NCBI GenBank assembly: GCA_013288465.1
Contig: JABDBT010000032.1
Coordinates: 1-23,391 of the forward strand
Direction: 5' to 3'
DNA length: 23,391 nt
DNA from: Bacteroidota bacterium
Lineage (GTDB): Bacteria > Bacteroidota > Bacteroidia > Sphingobacteriales > Sphingobacteriaceae
Shown here: positions 14,608-22,072 of the stretch, in pieces
How positions within the stretch are numbered: position 1 is the first letter of the stretch
Layout of the letters: each line of letters begins with the position of its first letter
Program-made: the position numbers and the translations under genes
Notes under the pieces: model-generated
What the model was told of the DNA's origin: nothing
Seen by the model: the letters and a program-made list of their open reading frames with translations, nothing else
Databases searched by the model: none

Positions 14608-15783
14608 TTACTTCGCCGTAAATTTATAAATAGTTTCACTTTTATAAACCTGGCCGGGTTTAAGGGTGGTTGACGCGAAAGCAGGCTGATTAGGCGCATC
14701 AGGAAAATGCTGTGTTTCCATGGCAAATGCGGTACGATGACCATCCTTTTTACCGCCGCGAATGGTGTTTGAGCCATTCATAAAATTACCGGTGTAAAAC
14801 TGCAGGCCCGGTTCGGTGGTATAAATATCCATCTCGATACCGCTTTTGTCGCCTGTTACTTTAGCTATAGGTGTTTTGATATCATGTTTGTTTAATGCAA
14901 AATTATGGTCGATACCAGGACCATATTTAATTTGCTGGTCATCTGCATTAATGTCTTTGCCAATTGTTTTGGCTGTAGTAAAATCAAAAGGAGTGCCTTT
15001 AACAGGTTGCAGTTTACCGGTTGGTATTAATGTTTTGTCAACCGGGGTAAAGTTATCAGCATCTATCTGAGCAGTATGGCTCAATATATCACCACTGCCC
15101 TCGCCGTTAAGGTTATAATAGGCATGATTGGTTAAATTCACTACGGTTGTTTTATCGGTAGTAGCCTCGTAATTGATCTCGATAGCATTATCATCAGTTA
15201 AATGATAAGTAACCTTTGTTTGCAGGTTGCCGGGATAGCCTTCTTCCATGTCTTTTGACAGATAGGTAAGTTCTACCGTTTGCGCGTCAAGCTGTTTGCC
15301 GTCCCATACTACATCGTTAAAACCTTTTTTACCGCCATGTAATGAGTTTGGCGCGTTGTTTATAAACAGATGATATTCTTTGCCTTCCAAAGTAAATTTG
15401 CCTTTGGCTATGCGGTTGCCATAACGGCCAATGGTGGCGCCGTAATAATTGCTCAATGATTTTTGATAGCCTGCTAAACTATCAAAGCCCAACACCACGC
15501 TTACCAATTTACCGGCTTTATCGGGTACCAGCGCGCTCACTAAATGGCCGCCGTAATTGGTTACAGCTACCTGCATACCTTTTGCGTTTTTTAGCACATA
15601 CAGGTGTGTTGGTTTGCCATCAATTGTTGTTTCAAATGCTGACGCGGCAGGCAGGGCCGCTTGTGTGGTTGAATCCGTCATGGTTGTTGCAGTGGTGTTT
15701 GCTGAGGGTTGATTACAAGCCGCTAAAGATAATATACCAGCTGCAAATATTAATGATGACAGTTGTTTGATTGAAGTACGCAT
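14608..15783 (-). CDS. galM: Aldose 1-epimerase (mutarotase), lipoprotein form
   Basis: GalM interconverts alpha and beta anomers of aldoses such as galactose or glucose. Family motifs are GATIGRYGNRIAKGKF, NSLHGGKKGF, NLTNHAYYNLNG (catalytic-acid His), GIDHNF, TTEPGLQFYTGNF and ETQHFPDAPNQ (catalytic-base Glu). The first 23 residues form a lipoprotein signal (ILSLAAC, Cys23), followed by a Thr/Ala-rich linker. The enzyme is therefore predicted to be lipid-anchored in the periplasm or at the outer membrane rather than cytosolic. That fits use on sugars released outside the inner membrane. Length (391) equals a normal GalM plus signal and linker. A terminator lies downstream. Confidence 0.94.
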   Translation of the reverse strand: MRTSIKQLSSLIFAAGILSLAACNQPSANTTATTMTDSTTQAALPAASAFETTIDGKPTHLYVLKNAKGMQVAVTNYGGHLVSALVPDKAGKLVSVVLGFDSLAGYQKSLSNYYGATIGRYGNRIAKGKFTLEGKEYHLFINNAPNSLHGGKKGFNDVVWDGKQLDAQTVELTYLSKDMEEGYPGNLQTKVTYHLTDDNAIEINYEATTDKTTVVNLTNHAYYNLNGEGSGDILSHTAQIDADNFTPVDKTLIPTGKLQPVKGTPFDFTTAKTIGKDINADDQQIKYGPGIDHNFALNKHDIKTPIAKVTGDKSGIEMDIYTTEPGLQFYTGNFMNGSNTIRGGKKDGHRTAFAMETQHFPDAPNQPAFASTTLKPGQVYKSETIYKFTAK

Positions 15784-15888
15784 AATTTCTTTGGTTTAAT
15801 TGTAGCTAATTGGTGTTTAATTGTGGTATAATGTGACAGGCAGTTTCAGGTATTTCAAATGTGATAAAAAAAACTGTAAATATTACAT

Positions 15889-16758
15889 TTAAAAATCAAA
15901 CCCACCTAAGTCCACCACTGCCGAGTCGCAAATATAGGTAGGCACAATACCTGTAGCGGTAATTCTTGTCTCTGCGTCGCTGGGTTGCGTATTACCCGAT
16001 AATACCAACACGGTATCCAAACCAAACTTGTTGCCGCCCAAAATATCGGTATGCAGGGTATCCCCCACCATTACAATTTCCTTTTTACTAACCGGACGTT
16101 TATCGCGTATAAGATCATAAGCAAACATAAACATCTGCGAATCAGGCTTGCCAAAGCGGATAAACTTTTTACCTACAATGTTTTCTATCATGGTTGCCAA
16201 CCCGCCTACAGCTATTGATACATCATGTATGGTAAGCGGATAAGCATGATCGGTATTGGCTACAATGGCCGGGATAGTGCGTTTACGCAACAGGTTAACG
16301 GCTTTATTCAAGTCCTCGCACCAGTCAAACCCTTCATCATCTAAAAATATAAGGGCGTTAACCTTGTCTATATTACTTTCGTCAACCTGGCTTACCGGCA
16401 AAGTATGCAGGCCCGAGCTTTCTATATAATGCGCGGAGTTTTCTGTACCCAGGTAGGCAACTATCCCGTCTTTAACTTTAAGGTCGAGAAACTCTTTAGT
16501 CAACATACCCGACGAAACAATACGATCAGCAGTGATAACCGGTAAACCTAATTTATGATAAGCGGCGGCCAGCTGTTCCGGCCCGCGCGACGCATCGTTG
16601 GTTACGATATAATATTCCTTGTTTTGTTGTTCCAGGTAATCGAACGTTCTTTCGATACCCGGCACCAGGCCTTTATAGTTTTTTATAACTCCAAAAGCGT
16701 CAAAGAATATAATGTTATACTGATCAATTATTGATTTAAAGTTATCGATCCGGCGCAT
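15889..16758 (-). CDS. HAD-superfamily subfamily IIA hydrolase (TIGR01459-like)
   Basis: The 289-residue protein has the HAD fold with an IIA-type cap. Motif I is FFDAFGVIKN (nucleophile Asp20), motif II IVTNDASRG (51-59), motif III is in RFGKPDSQMF and motif IV is MVGDTLHTDILGG. The general acid/base normally two residues after the nucleophile (DxD) is Phe22 here. The same position is non-Asp in TIGR01459-type members, so catalysis may differ or be weak. The substrate is unknown. It lies 51 bp downstream of the APH-like gene on the same strand, so the two are probably co-transcribed. Confidence 0.88.
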   Translation of the reverse strand: MRRIDNFKSIIDQYNIIFFDAFGVIKNYKGLVPGIERTFDYLEQQNKEYYIVTNDASRGPEQLAAAYHKLGLPVITADRIVSSGMLTKEFLDLKVKDGIVAYLGTENSAHYIESSGLHTLPVSQVDESNIDKVNALIFLDDEGFDWCEDLNKAVNLLRKRTIPAIVANTDHAYPLTIHDVSIAVGGLATMIENIVGKKFIRFGKPDSQMFMFAYDLIRDKRPVSKKEIVMVGDTLHTDILGGNKFGLDTVLVLSGNTQPSDAETRITATGIVPTYICDSAVVDLGGFDF

Positions 16759-16760
16759 TT

Positions 16761-16805
16761 GGTTAGTTTGTAAGAGTTGTAAAAGTTATAAACGTTGTAA
16801 ATGTT
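16761..16805 (-). repeat. 9-nt tandem repeat (GTAAAAGTT type)
   Basis: On the plus strand the units read gtaagagtt, gtaaaagtt, ataaacgtt and gtaaatgtt (16770-16805), preceded by a degenerate ggttagttt. The array fills most of the 51-bp gap between the APH-like and HAD genes. Confidence 0.65.
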
Positions 16806-16809
16806 ACTG

Positions 16810-17895
16810 CTACCTGAGCTTCAGTGTTTCAATTATCTTCTCCGCGTTAAAGTCTCTGTCAACCGATGGCAGGTATATCTCAAATGCTTCTGCCTGTAGC
16901 TTTTTAGCATATTGCGGCGCAAAGAAAAACTTTCCGTTTTTGATAACGTAATTTAAAATAAAAAATCGGTAAGTCTCCCTCATAAAACGAATTTCATTAG
17001 CGGTTAACGGGTTAACTTTATGATATTCCTCTAAAAAGGTAACAAACCTGTCCTCCATCAATGGGTCAATCAAATAACTAAACACGGTACGGTCGCCGGC
17101 ATCAGATACAACCCTGCTTAAAAAGTAAAAATCAAGCACGCGGTAACTCATCCTGAACCAGTCATAATCCCACCTGGAATACAGGTCCTGGTTGGGGTAA
17201 ATGGAGAAATTACCGATGTTCCAGTCAATAAACACCGGTATGATCTCGAAAGAGTTCATATTGTATTTCGACCTGTTTTTGAGGAACAGGTCGCAATGAT
17301 ATTTTAAAAAGTCGGCCTGCATAGCCGAGCCAAACTGCTTTTCGTTGGTCTGCAGTTCATGCAATAAGGCGTAAATATCGGTACGTAAAGTTTTTGATGC
17401 TTTTGGCAATACATTTTTAGCCCTTGCACAAGCTTTATGAAATTTACCTATTTGCTGGCCCAGGTGACGGATATGGTTCTCATCGAGCCTGCGGGGCAAC
17501 CGCTCAAATACGCGGGTTGGGTTATAAAAAACAACCCATGCATCTATTTTACCCTGTTTGTAACGGTAAGTATAAACCCTATTATTTTTTAATAATGATT
17601 TTGACAGCAGGTTTTCAAAAGGATATAGCAGGTTATTACACAAACTATGAATAATGCGGTGGTCCTCCTTAAAATACTCGTACTTGCCAAAATATGATAG
17701 CTTGGCAATAACAATATCATTATCATCAAATGTTACCCTGAATACCCGGTTGGTTGATACCATAGCGCTGATATCCTCAATCTTCTTTATCTTTTTTGAA
17801 TCATCATAGCCTTCCCAGGCTTTTTGTATGATAGCGGTACGGGTATCAATAGGAAAATTATCCGTACCGGTTGGAATTATATGTTCTACTTGCAC
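16810..17895 (-). CDS. Aminoglycoside-phosphotransferase (APH)-like kinase
   Basis: The 361-residue protein has a choline-kinase/APH-like architecture. An N-lobe with VFRVTFDDNDIVIAKLSYFG carries the putative ATP-binding Lys65. The catalytic segment is VFIDWNIGNFSI (Asp224, Asn229), and SRWDYDWFRMSYRVLDFYFLSRVV provides the metal-binding Asp243/Asp245. In the standard Brenner motif HxDxxxxN the His is replaced by Phe222. This is not a known resistance enzyme; such chromosomal homologues act on unknown small molecules. The start is a GTG at 17895, only 11 nt from the edge of the inverted-repeat cassette at 17907. No ATG alternative exists near it, so insertion of the cassette may have removed or altered the original start. 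Confidence 0.82.
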   Translation of the reverse strand: MQVEHIIPTGTDNFPIDTRTAIIQKAWEGYDDSKKIKKIEDISAMVSTNRVFRVTFDDNDIVIAKLSYFGKYEYFKEDHRIIHSLCNNLLYPFENLLSKSLLKNNRVYTYRYKQGKIDAWVVFYNPTRVFERLPRRLDENHIRHLGQQIGKFHKACARAKNVLPKASKTLRTDIYALLHELQTNEKQFGSAMQADFLKYHCDLFLKNRSKYNMNSFEIIPVFIDWNIGNFSIYPNQDLYSRWDYDWFRMSYRVLDFYFLSRVVSDAGDRTVFSYLIDPLMEDRFVTFLEEYHKVNPLTANEIRFMRETYRFFILNYVIKNGKFFFAPQYAKKLQAEAFEIYLPSVDRDFNAEKIIETLKLR

Positions 17896-17906
17896 AATAT
17901 TAATTT

Positions 17907-17947
17907 GTCTGAACCGCGATTAAACGGATTTGTTTGATTTACAGGAT
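17907..17947 (+). repeat. Left inverted repeat of the GxxExxY cassette
   Basis: The outer tip GTCTGAACCGC (17907-17917) is followed by 9-nt units GATTAAACG, GATTTGTTT, GATTTACAG and GAT. Over 41 positions about 32 match the reverse complement of 18421-18461. Confidence 0.82.
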
Positions 17948-17963
17948 AAAAGACACATCGTAA

Positions 17964-18356
17964 TTATAGTTGTTTGAATTTCTTATTATACAACCTTTTA
18001 AATGATAAAGAACTGCTTCCGAAATTTATAAGTAATCCGATTTCTGTATTATAGGCTTCCAGATAGTCTATGGCTTGTGTTAGGTGCACATCTTCTAATT
18101 CAATTATAGCCTTCAATTCAACCATTATCAAGTCTTCAACATAAAAGTCAACCCGCCTGGTTCCTATTTGTATTTCCCGATAATAAATAGGCATTTCCTT
18201 TTCTCTTTCAAATGAAATACCTTCTAAAGCCATTTCAATTTCTAATGCCCGTTGATATATTACTTCCTGGAAACCATTACCTAATCTTGTATGTACCTGC
18301 ATACAACAGCCTATTATTTTATGCGTTATATCATGGTGTTTTAATTGATCTTCCAT
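17964..18356 (-). CDS. GxxExxY family protein (PD-(D/E)XK nuclease-like)
   Basis: The 130-residue protein carries the family signature GFQEVIY (Gly28, Glu31, Tyr34 in G-x-x-E-x-x-Y) after a conserved KIIGCCMQVHTRLG helix. Residues RRVDFYVEDLIMVELKA give Asp70 and Glu80-Leu-Lys82, the spacing of a PD-(D/E)XK nuclease core. A downstream helix follows (QAIDYLEAY, Gln94). No function has been established for GxxExxY proteins to my knowledge. The gene is enclosed by inverted repeats and lies in the direction of the surrounding operon. A role in DNA cleavage tied to the flanking repeats is a hypothesis. Confidence 0.9.
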   Translation of the reverse strand: MEDQLKHHDITHKIIGCCMQVHTRLGNGFQEVIYQRALEIEMALEGISFEREKEMPIYYREIQIGTRRVDFYVEDLIMVELKAIIELEDVHLTQAIDYLEAYNTEIGLLINFGSSSLSFKRLYNKKFKQL

Positions 18357-18373
18357 TACGTTTTATTGTATGG

Positions 18374-18405
18374 GTCTGGATTAAACAAATTTATTGGTTT
18401 AGCTC
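18374..18405 (+). repeat. Partial internal copy of the cassette end repeat
   Basis: GTCTG GATTAAACA AATTTATTG GTTTAGCTC follows the same tip-plus-9-nt pattern as the left end but lacks AACCGC. It lies just upstream of the GxxExxY start and can pair with the right inverted repeat. Confidence 0.6.
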
Positions 18406-18420
18406 AAAGCGCATTATTAT

Positions 18421-18461
18421 TTCCTAAAAATCCCAAAAATCGGTTTAATCATGGTTCAGAC
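18421..18461 (-). repeat. Right inverted repeat of the GxxExxY cassette
   Basis: Read on the minus strand: tip GTCTGAACCAT, then GATTAAACC, GATTTTTGG, GATTTTTAG and GAA. It mirrors the left repeat at 17907-17947. Confidence 0.82.
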
Positions 18462-18468
18462 TATCATA

Positions 18469-19827
18469 CTATATTATCTCAAAATATCTTTTCAACTCCC
18501 AATCTGTCACGCTTTTTGCAAATTGTTTGCATTCCCATAAACGGGTTTGTGTAAAATGCTCTACAAAAGGTTCGCCAAACAATTCTTTTGCCACCGCCGA
18601 ACTTTGCATAGCCATAGCTGCATCATACAAATTTGGCGCTATATGGCCGTTTCTCGCATCCTGGTAACCATTTCCTACGGTAGCCGGGATCTCCAATTTT
18701 AGTTTATTTTTAATACCATACAGGCCCGATGCCAGCGCGGCAGCCATTGCCAGGTACGGATTGGTATCTGCACCCGGTATGCGGGTTTCTAAACGGGTAT
18801 AAGCCTTTGAAGAATTTATAACCCTGAAAGCGGTAGTACGGTTTTCAACAGCCCACGTTGGGGTTGTTGGCGCCCATGCACCTTCAATTAAACGTTTATA
18901 ACTGTTAATAGTAGGTGCATACATGGGCAATAAATGCGGTAAACAATACAATTGCCCGGCCAGGTAGTGCTTATGCAGGTCGCTCATTTTATTGGGGTCG
19001 TCGGCACTGTAAAACAAGTTTTCAGACTGATCTTTGTTCCATAAACTTTGGTGTATATGGCCGCCGCAGCCCGGCAGATCTTCGTTCCACTTAGCCATAA
19101 ACGTGGCCATAATACCATGTTTATAAGCAATTTCCTTTATAGCTGTTTTTAATAGCACAGCCCTATCTGCGGCTTCAATAATATGTGTATGTAATATGGC
19201 CGCTTCATATACGCCGGGCCCTGTTTCGGTATGCAAACCCTCCAGCGGTATATTAAACTGCATCAATAAGTTAAACAGATCATAATAAAACGCACTGTTT
19301 TCTGATGTGCGTAATATCGAATAACCAAACATACCGGGCGTTAATGTTTGCAGCCCGGTAAATGATTTATCCTGTAACGATTGTGGTGTTTCTCTGAAGT
19401 TGAACCATTCAAATTCCTGCGCAAACTCGGGATGGTAGCCCATGGCCTCACATTGCCCGGCAATACGCTTTAATAAACTACGCGGACAGGCAGGCAAGTC
19501 GTTACCATCCGGACTACTGAAATCGCCTAAAAAAAACGGAACATTCTCCTCCCATGGTACCGTGCGAAAAGTAGAAAGATCAATGCGGCAAAGCCTGTCG
19601 GGGTAACCGGTATGCCAGCCTGTAAGCTTTGTATTATCATAACAGGTATCGCTGCTGTCCCACCCAAAAACCACATCGCAAAAACCATAGCCACTTTGCA
19701 GGCCGTCGGTAAATTTTTTAGGATGAATTAGTTTACCGCGCAAAACGCCGTCGATATCAGCAAAAGCAAATTTTATCTTCTGTATATTATTCTCCTGCAG
19801 GTAAGCAGTTATCTGTTGTTCGTTCAT
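18469..19827 (-). CDS. Glutamine synthetase-family ligase (PuuA/GlnA-like)
   Basis: From the ATG at 19827 the product has 452 residues with a beta-grasp N-domain (about 15-105: FAFADIDGVLRGKLI) and a catalytic domain. Motifs include FAQEFEWFNF (metal-binding Glu), ETGPGVYEAAI, GCGGHIHQSLW, PTINSYKRLIEGAWAPT, NRTTAFRVI and RLETRIPGADTNPYLAMAAALASGLYGI. The sequence is of the GSI-like superfamily but diverged from housekeeping GlnA, and closer to gamma-glutamyl ligases such as gamma-glutamylputrescine synthetase. It probably ligates glutamate to an amine rather than to ammonia. A GSII enzyme nearby can supply glutamine. An in-frame TTG at 19842 is less likely as start. It probably heads an operon with the APH-like and HAD genes. 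Confidence 0.9.
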   Translation of the reverse strand: MNEQQITAYLQENNIQKIKFAFADIDGVLRGKLIHPKKFTDGLQSGYGFCDVVFGWDSSDTCYDNTKLTGWHTGYPDRLCRIDLSTFRTVPWEENVPFFLGDFSSPDGNDLPACPRSLLKRIAGQCEAMGYHPEFAQEFEWFNFRETPQSLQDKSFTGLQTLTPGMFGYSILRTSENSAFYYDLFNLLMQFNIPLEGLHTETGPGVYEAAILHTHIIEAADRAVLLKTAIKEIAYKHGIMATFMAKWNEDLPGCGGHIHQSLWNKDQSENLFYSADDPNKMSDLHKHYLAGQLYCLPHLLPMYAPTINSYKRLIEGAWAPTTPTWAVENRTTAFRVINSSKAYTRLETRIPGADTNPYLAMAAALASGLYGIKNKLKLEIPATVGNGYQDARNGHIAPNLYDAAMAMQSSAVAKELFGEPFVEHFTQTRLWECKQFAKSVTDWELKRYFEII

Positions 19828-19909
19828 AACTGGTGGATACAAAAATTAGTCAATATTAAGGAAGATAATACATAAAGTGAACATATATATTTTAAAAAGC
19901 CATAAAAAG

Positions 19910-20019
19910 AGTGTCATTGCTGTAAGCGATAGCGTGGCAATCTCTGCACATGCAAATCGGTCATTCAAATTCACCGCCTATCATGTAGGGATTGCTTCGT
20001 TCCTTACAGCAATGACGCT
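19910..20019. repeat. 110-bp palindromic repeat (REP/MITE-like)
   Basis: An outer 14-bp perfect arm GTCATTGCTGTAAG (19913-19926) pairs with 20003-20016. A second arm pair GCAATCTCTGCACATG (19937-19952) and CATGTAGGGATTGC (19982-19995) follows inside. This resembles the GTCATTGC...GCAATGAC palindromes dispersed in many bacterial genomes. It lies between divergent starts, so it is not a terminator. A translated reading across it is an artefact. Confidence 0.75.
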
Positions 20020-20060
20020 CCGTTGGTTGTTTTTTACTAATTTTATACTTAACAAAATAT

Positions 20061-20462
20061 ATGAACCAGCTCCTTTTTATCTACGGTACATTATTACAAA
20101 CAACCAATGAGTTTGCCATATACCTGCAAAAAAACTCAACTTTTTATGCCAAAGGCAAGTTTAAAGGAAATTTATATGATATAGGTGAATATCCCGGCGC
20201 TGTTTTAGATAAAAATGAACAATCTTATGTACACGGCAACATTGTATTACTAAATGATCCGTCAATATTAAAAACTATAGATAGTTATGAGGGTTATGGC
20301 CTAAAACAACCAAAGCCTTACTTGTTTATACGGAAGTTGATAAAAGCCGAAACTGACAACGACGTTATTGAATGTTGGATATATTTATATAATAAGCCGG
20401 TAACCGGCCTGCATCAAATTATTATCGGTGATTATTTAGCTTATAAAAACAAAAGGGCATAA
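20061..20462 (+). CDS. Gamma-glutamylcyclotransferase (GGCT/AIG2-like) family protein
   Basis: The 133-residue protein has the GGCT-fold signature FIYGTLLQ (YGTL at residues 8-11) and the catalytic Glu76 in DSYEGYG (73-79), with the substrate-lid region LYDIGEYPGAVLD. These enzymes release 5-oxoproline from gamma-glutamyl peptides or amines. It is transcribed divergently from the glutamine-synthetase-like ligase. This pairing suggests it may open gamma-glutamyl amides made by that ligase. The stop codon overlaps the terminator region of the convergent glnII gene. Confidence 0.88.
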   Translation: MNQLLFIYGTLLQTTNEFAIYLQKNSTFYAKGKFKGNLYDIGEYPGAVLDKNEQSYVHGNIVLLNDPSILKTIDSYEGYGLKQPKPYLFIRKLIKAETDNDVIECWIYLYNKPVTGLHQIIIGDYLAYKNKRA

Positions 20463-20465
20463 AAA

Positions 20466-20493
20466 ATCCCTCCCGACTAATGCCGGGAAGGAT
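20466..20493 (-). terminator. Rho-independent terminator of glnII
   Basis: On the minus strand ATCCTTCCCG and CGGGAGGGAT pair (10 bp with one G-T wobble) around an 8-nt loop and are followed by TTTTTT. It lies 25 nt after the glnII stop. In the plus direction there is no T-run, so it mainly serves glnII. Confidence 0.78.
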
Positions 20494-20518
20494 ACTTATA
20501 ATAAGATATTGACCTGGA

Positions 20519-21529
20519 TTAAACCTTGGCCGATTTTACAGTTTTAATAATGACCGCGGCAACTTTATACGGATCTGCAGCCGAATTAGGGCGACGATCT
20601 TCCAAATAACCGCTCCATCCATGATCAACAGTATATAACGGGATACGGATAGACGCGCCACGGTCAGATACGCCATAGCTAAAGTCATTTATAGAAGCAG
20701 TTTCGTGTTTACCGGTTAAACGTAAGTGGTTGTCAGCACCATAAACAGCAACACACTCAGCAACCGCAGGGCGGAAAGCTTCGCATATAGCATCGAAAGT
20801 TGCTTTGCTTGCAGCTGTTCTTAATGTACCGTTTGAGAAGTTAGCGTGCATGCCAGAACCATTCCAGTCTAAAGTACCTAATGGTTTGCAATGCCAGTTG
20901 ATAGCTACACCATAGCTTTCGCCAATTCTTTCTAACAAATAACGGGCAACCCAAATTTGGTCACCAGCTTCTTTAGCACCTTTAGCGAAGATCTGGAATT
21001 CCCATTGTCCGGCAGCAACTTCGGCGTTGATACCTTCAACATTTAAACCTGCTTCAAGACAAACGTCCAAATGCTCTTCAACAATATCTCTTCCGTAAGC
21101 ATTTTTAGCACCTACCGAGCAATAGTATGGGCCTTGTGGTGCCGGATAACCATTAAGCGGGAAACCAAGTGGTTTATCAGTTTCTGTATCCCATAAAAAA
21201 TATTCCTGCTCAAAACCGAACCAAAAATCATTGTCGTCATCCTGGATCATCGCACGGCCATTTGACTCATGCGCTTTACCTTTTGAATCAAGTACTTCGC
21301 ACATTACTAAGTAAGCATCCTTTCTTTGTGGATCTTTACAAATAAAAACAGGTTTTAACACACAGTCTGACGAACCACCCGGTGCTTGCTCGGTTGATGA
21401 ACCGTCAAAGCTCCAAAGCGGGCAATCTTCTAATTTACCGCTGAAATCCTTTTCAATTTTTGTTTTGCTGCGCAGGCTTTGTGTTGGTTTGTAACCATCA
21501 AGCCAAATGTACTCGAGTTTTGTTGCCAT
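20519..21529 (-). CDS. glnII: Glutamine synthetase, type II (GSII)
   Basis: GSII forms glutamine from glutamate, ammonia and ATP in the cytosol. The 336-residue length and motifs are those of the eukaryote-like GSII class: LWSFDGSSTEQAPGG (39-52), FGFEQEYFLWD (metal-binding Glu107/Glu109), CSVGAKNAYGRDIVEEHLD, NAEVAAGQWEFQI, NGSGMHANFSN (ATP/glutamate-binding His), LTGKHETASINDFSYGV and YLEDRRPNSAADPY. It is complete. It shares a 543-bp upstream region with the divergent mdh gene and ends in its own terminator. It is probably a main ammonia-assimilating enzyme, since the other GS-like protein here is diverged. Confidence 0.97.
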   Translation of the reverse strand: MATKLEYIWLDGYKPTQSLRSKTKIEKDFSGKLEDCPLWSFDGSSTEQAPGGSSDCVLKPVFICKDPQRKDAYLVMCEVLDSKGKAHESNGRAMIQDDDNDFWFGFEQEYFLWDTETDKPLGFPLNGYPAPQGPYYCSVGAKNAYGRDIVEEHLDVCLEAGLNVEGINAEVAAGQWEFQIFAKGAKEAGDQIWVARYLLERIGESYGVAINWHCKPLGTLDWNGSGMHANFSNGTLRTAASKATFDAICEAFRPAVAECVAVYGADNHLRLTGKHETASINDFSYGVSDRGASIRIPLYTVDHGWSGYLEDRRPNSAADPYKVAAVIIKTVKSAKV

Positions 21530-22072
21530 TTTTTAATTATTTTGTAATGTGGGATGTAAATAGTAGCTTTTTATAAGTTAAACAATATAATAACAGCAAA
21601 TTTATATTATTATTTCCTTTTTTTACAAATTTTACCACAAAAACCTTTAAAAAATTGAAAATATTATAAATATATAATTTTAATCAACCAAAAAGACACA
21701 TAAAATACATAAATCATAAATTGAATGTGCTTTTTATTGCATTATTTTTAAATCATCGGGCAAGAAGGCCTAATAATTACAAATCTTTAAAAACAAGGTT
21801 GCATTACAACGTAAATTATACAGTTCTCACTCCACTTTAAGCTTAATTACCATTCTTAAAAACGTATTAACCCATTTTAATAAAGTCACCGTTAAGAAAA
21901 ACAACTAACCATGCATTATTTTGCAAAACGCAAGTTATTTGCACAAAACAACATAACTAATTGTTTTTTAAATGTAATTACACGCGCAACATTTCAACTA
22001 AACGGCCTATAGTTTTATAAATTTTTCTTAAAATTGCAGGCAATTAATAGCTTTCTATAAAATAAATAAAAC
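21530..22072. other. 543-bp AT-rich divergent intergenic region (glnII/mdh)
   Basis: The stretch is strongly AT-rich with many A and T runs and no convincing ORF. It must carry the promoters of glnII (minus) and mdh (plus), but I could not fix a full TAnnTTTG element with a matching upstream box. Two imperfect direct repeats, TTATTTTGCAAAAC and GTTATTTGCACAAAAC, lie near 21916-21950. No RNA gene or large repeat is evident. Confidence 0.5.

Larger units (their letters stand above)
17907..18461 (-). mobile_element. Putative 555-bp GxxExxY cassette with inverted-repeat ends
   Basis: The segment consists of one small gene (GxxExxY family) between imperfect inverted repeats whose outer tips are GTCTGAACC. 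It begins 7 nt after the stop codon of the glutamine-synthetase-like gene and ends 11 nt before the APH-like start, so it occupies nearly the whole gap between two co-directional genes. There is no transposase and I see no clear target-site duplication (left flank TTAATTT, right flank TATCATA). Mobility is an inference from the symmetric ends and the cargo. Confidence 0.6.

Noticed and set aside
17907..18461. CRISPR-like array in the GxxExxY region
   Set aside because: The repeats are inverted and only three, with a gene between them. There are no evenly spaced unique spacers or cas genes.
19877..20110. A 77-codon plus-strand ORF between the GS-like and GGCT genes
   Set aside because: It runs across the 110-bp palindromic repeat and overlaps the GGCT start in another frame. 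Its residues are only a translation of the repeat.
21930..21945. DnaA-box-like TTATTTGCACA, as a hint of a replication origin
   Set aside because: It has two extra bases compared with TTATnCACA, no cluster of boxes is present, and dnaA/dnaN are not nearby.
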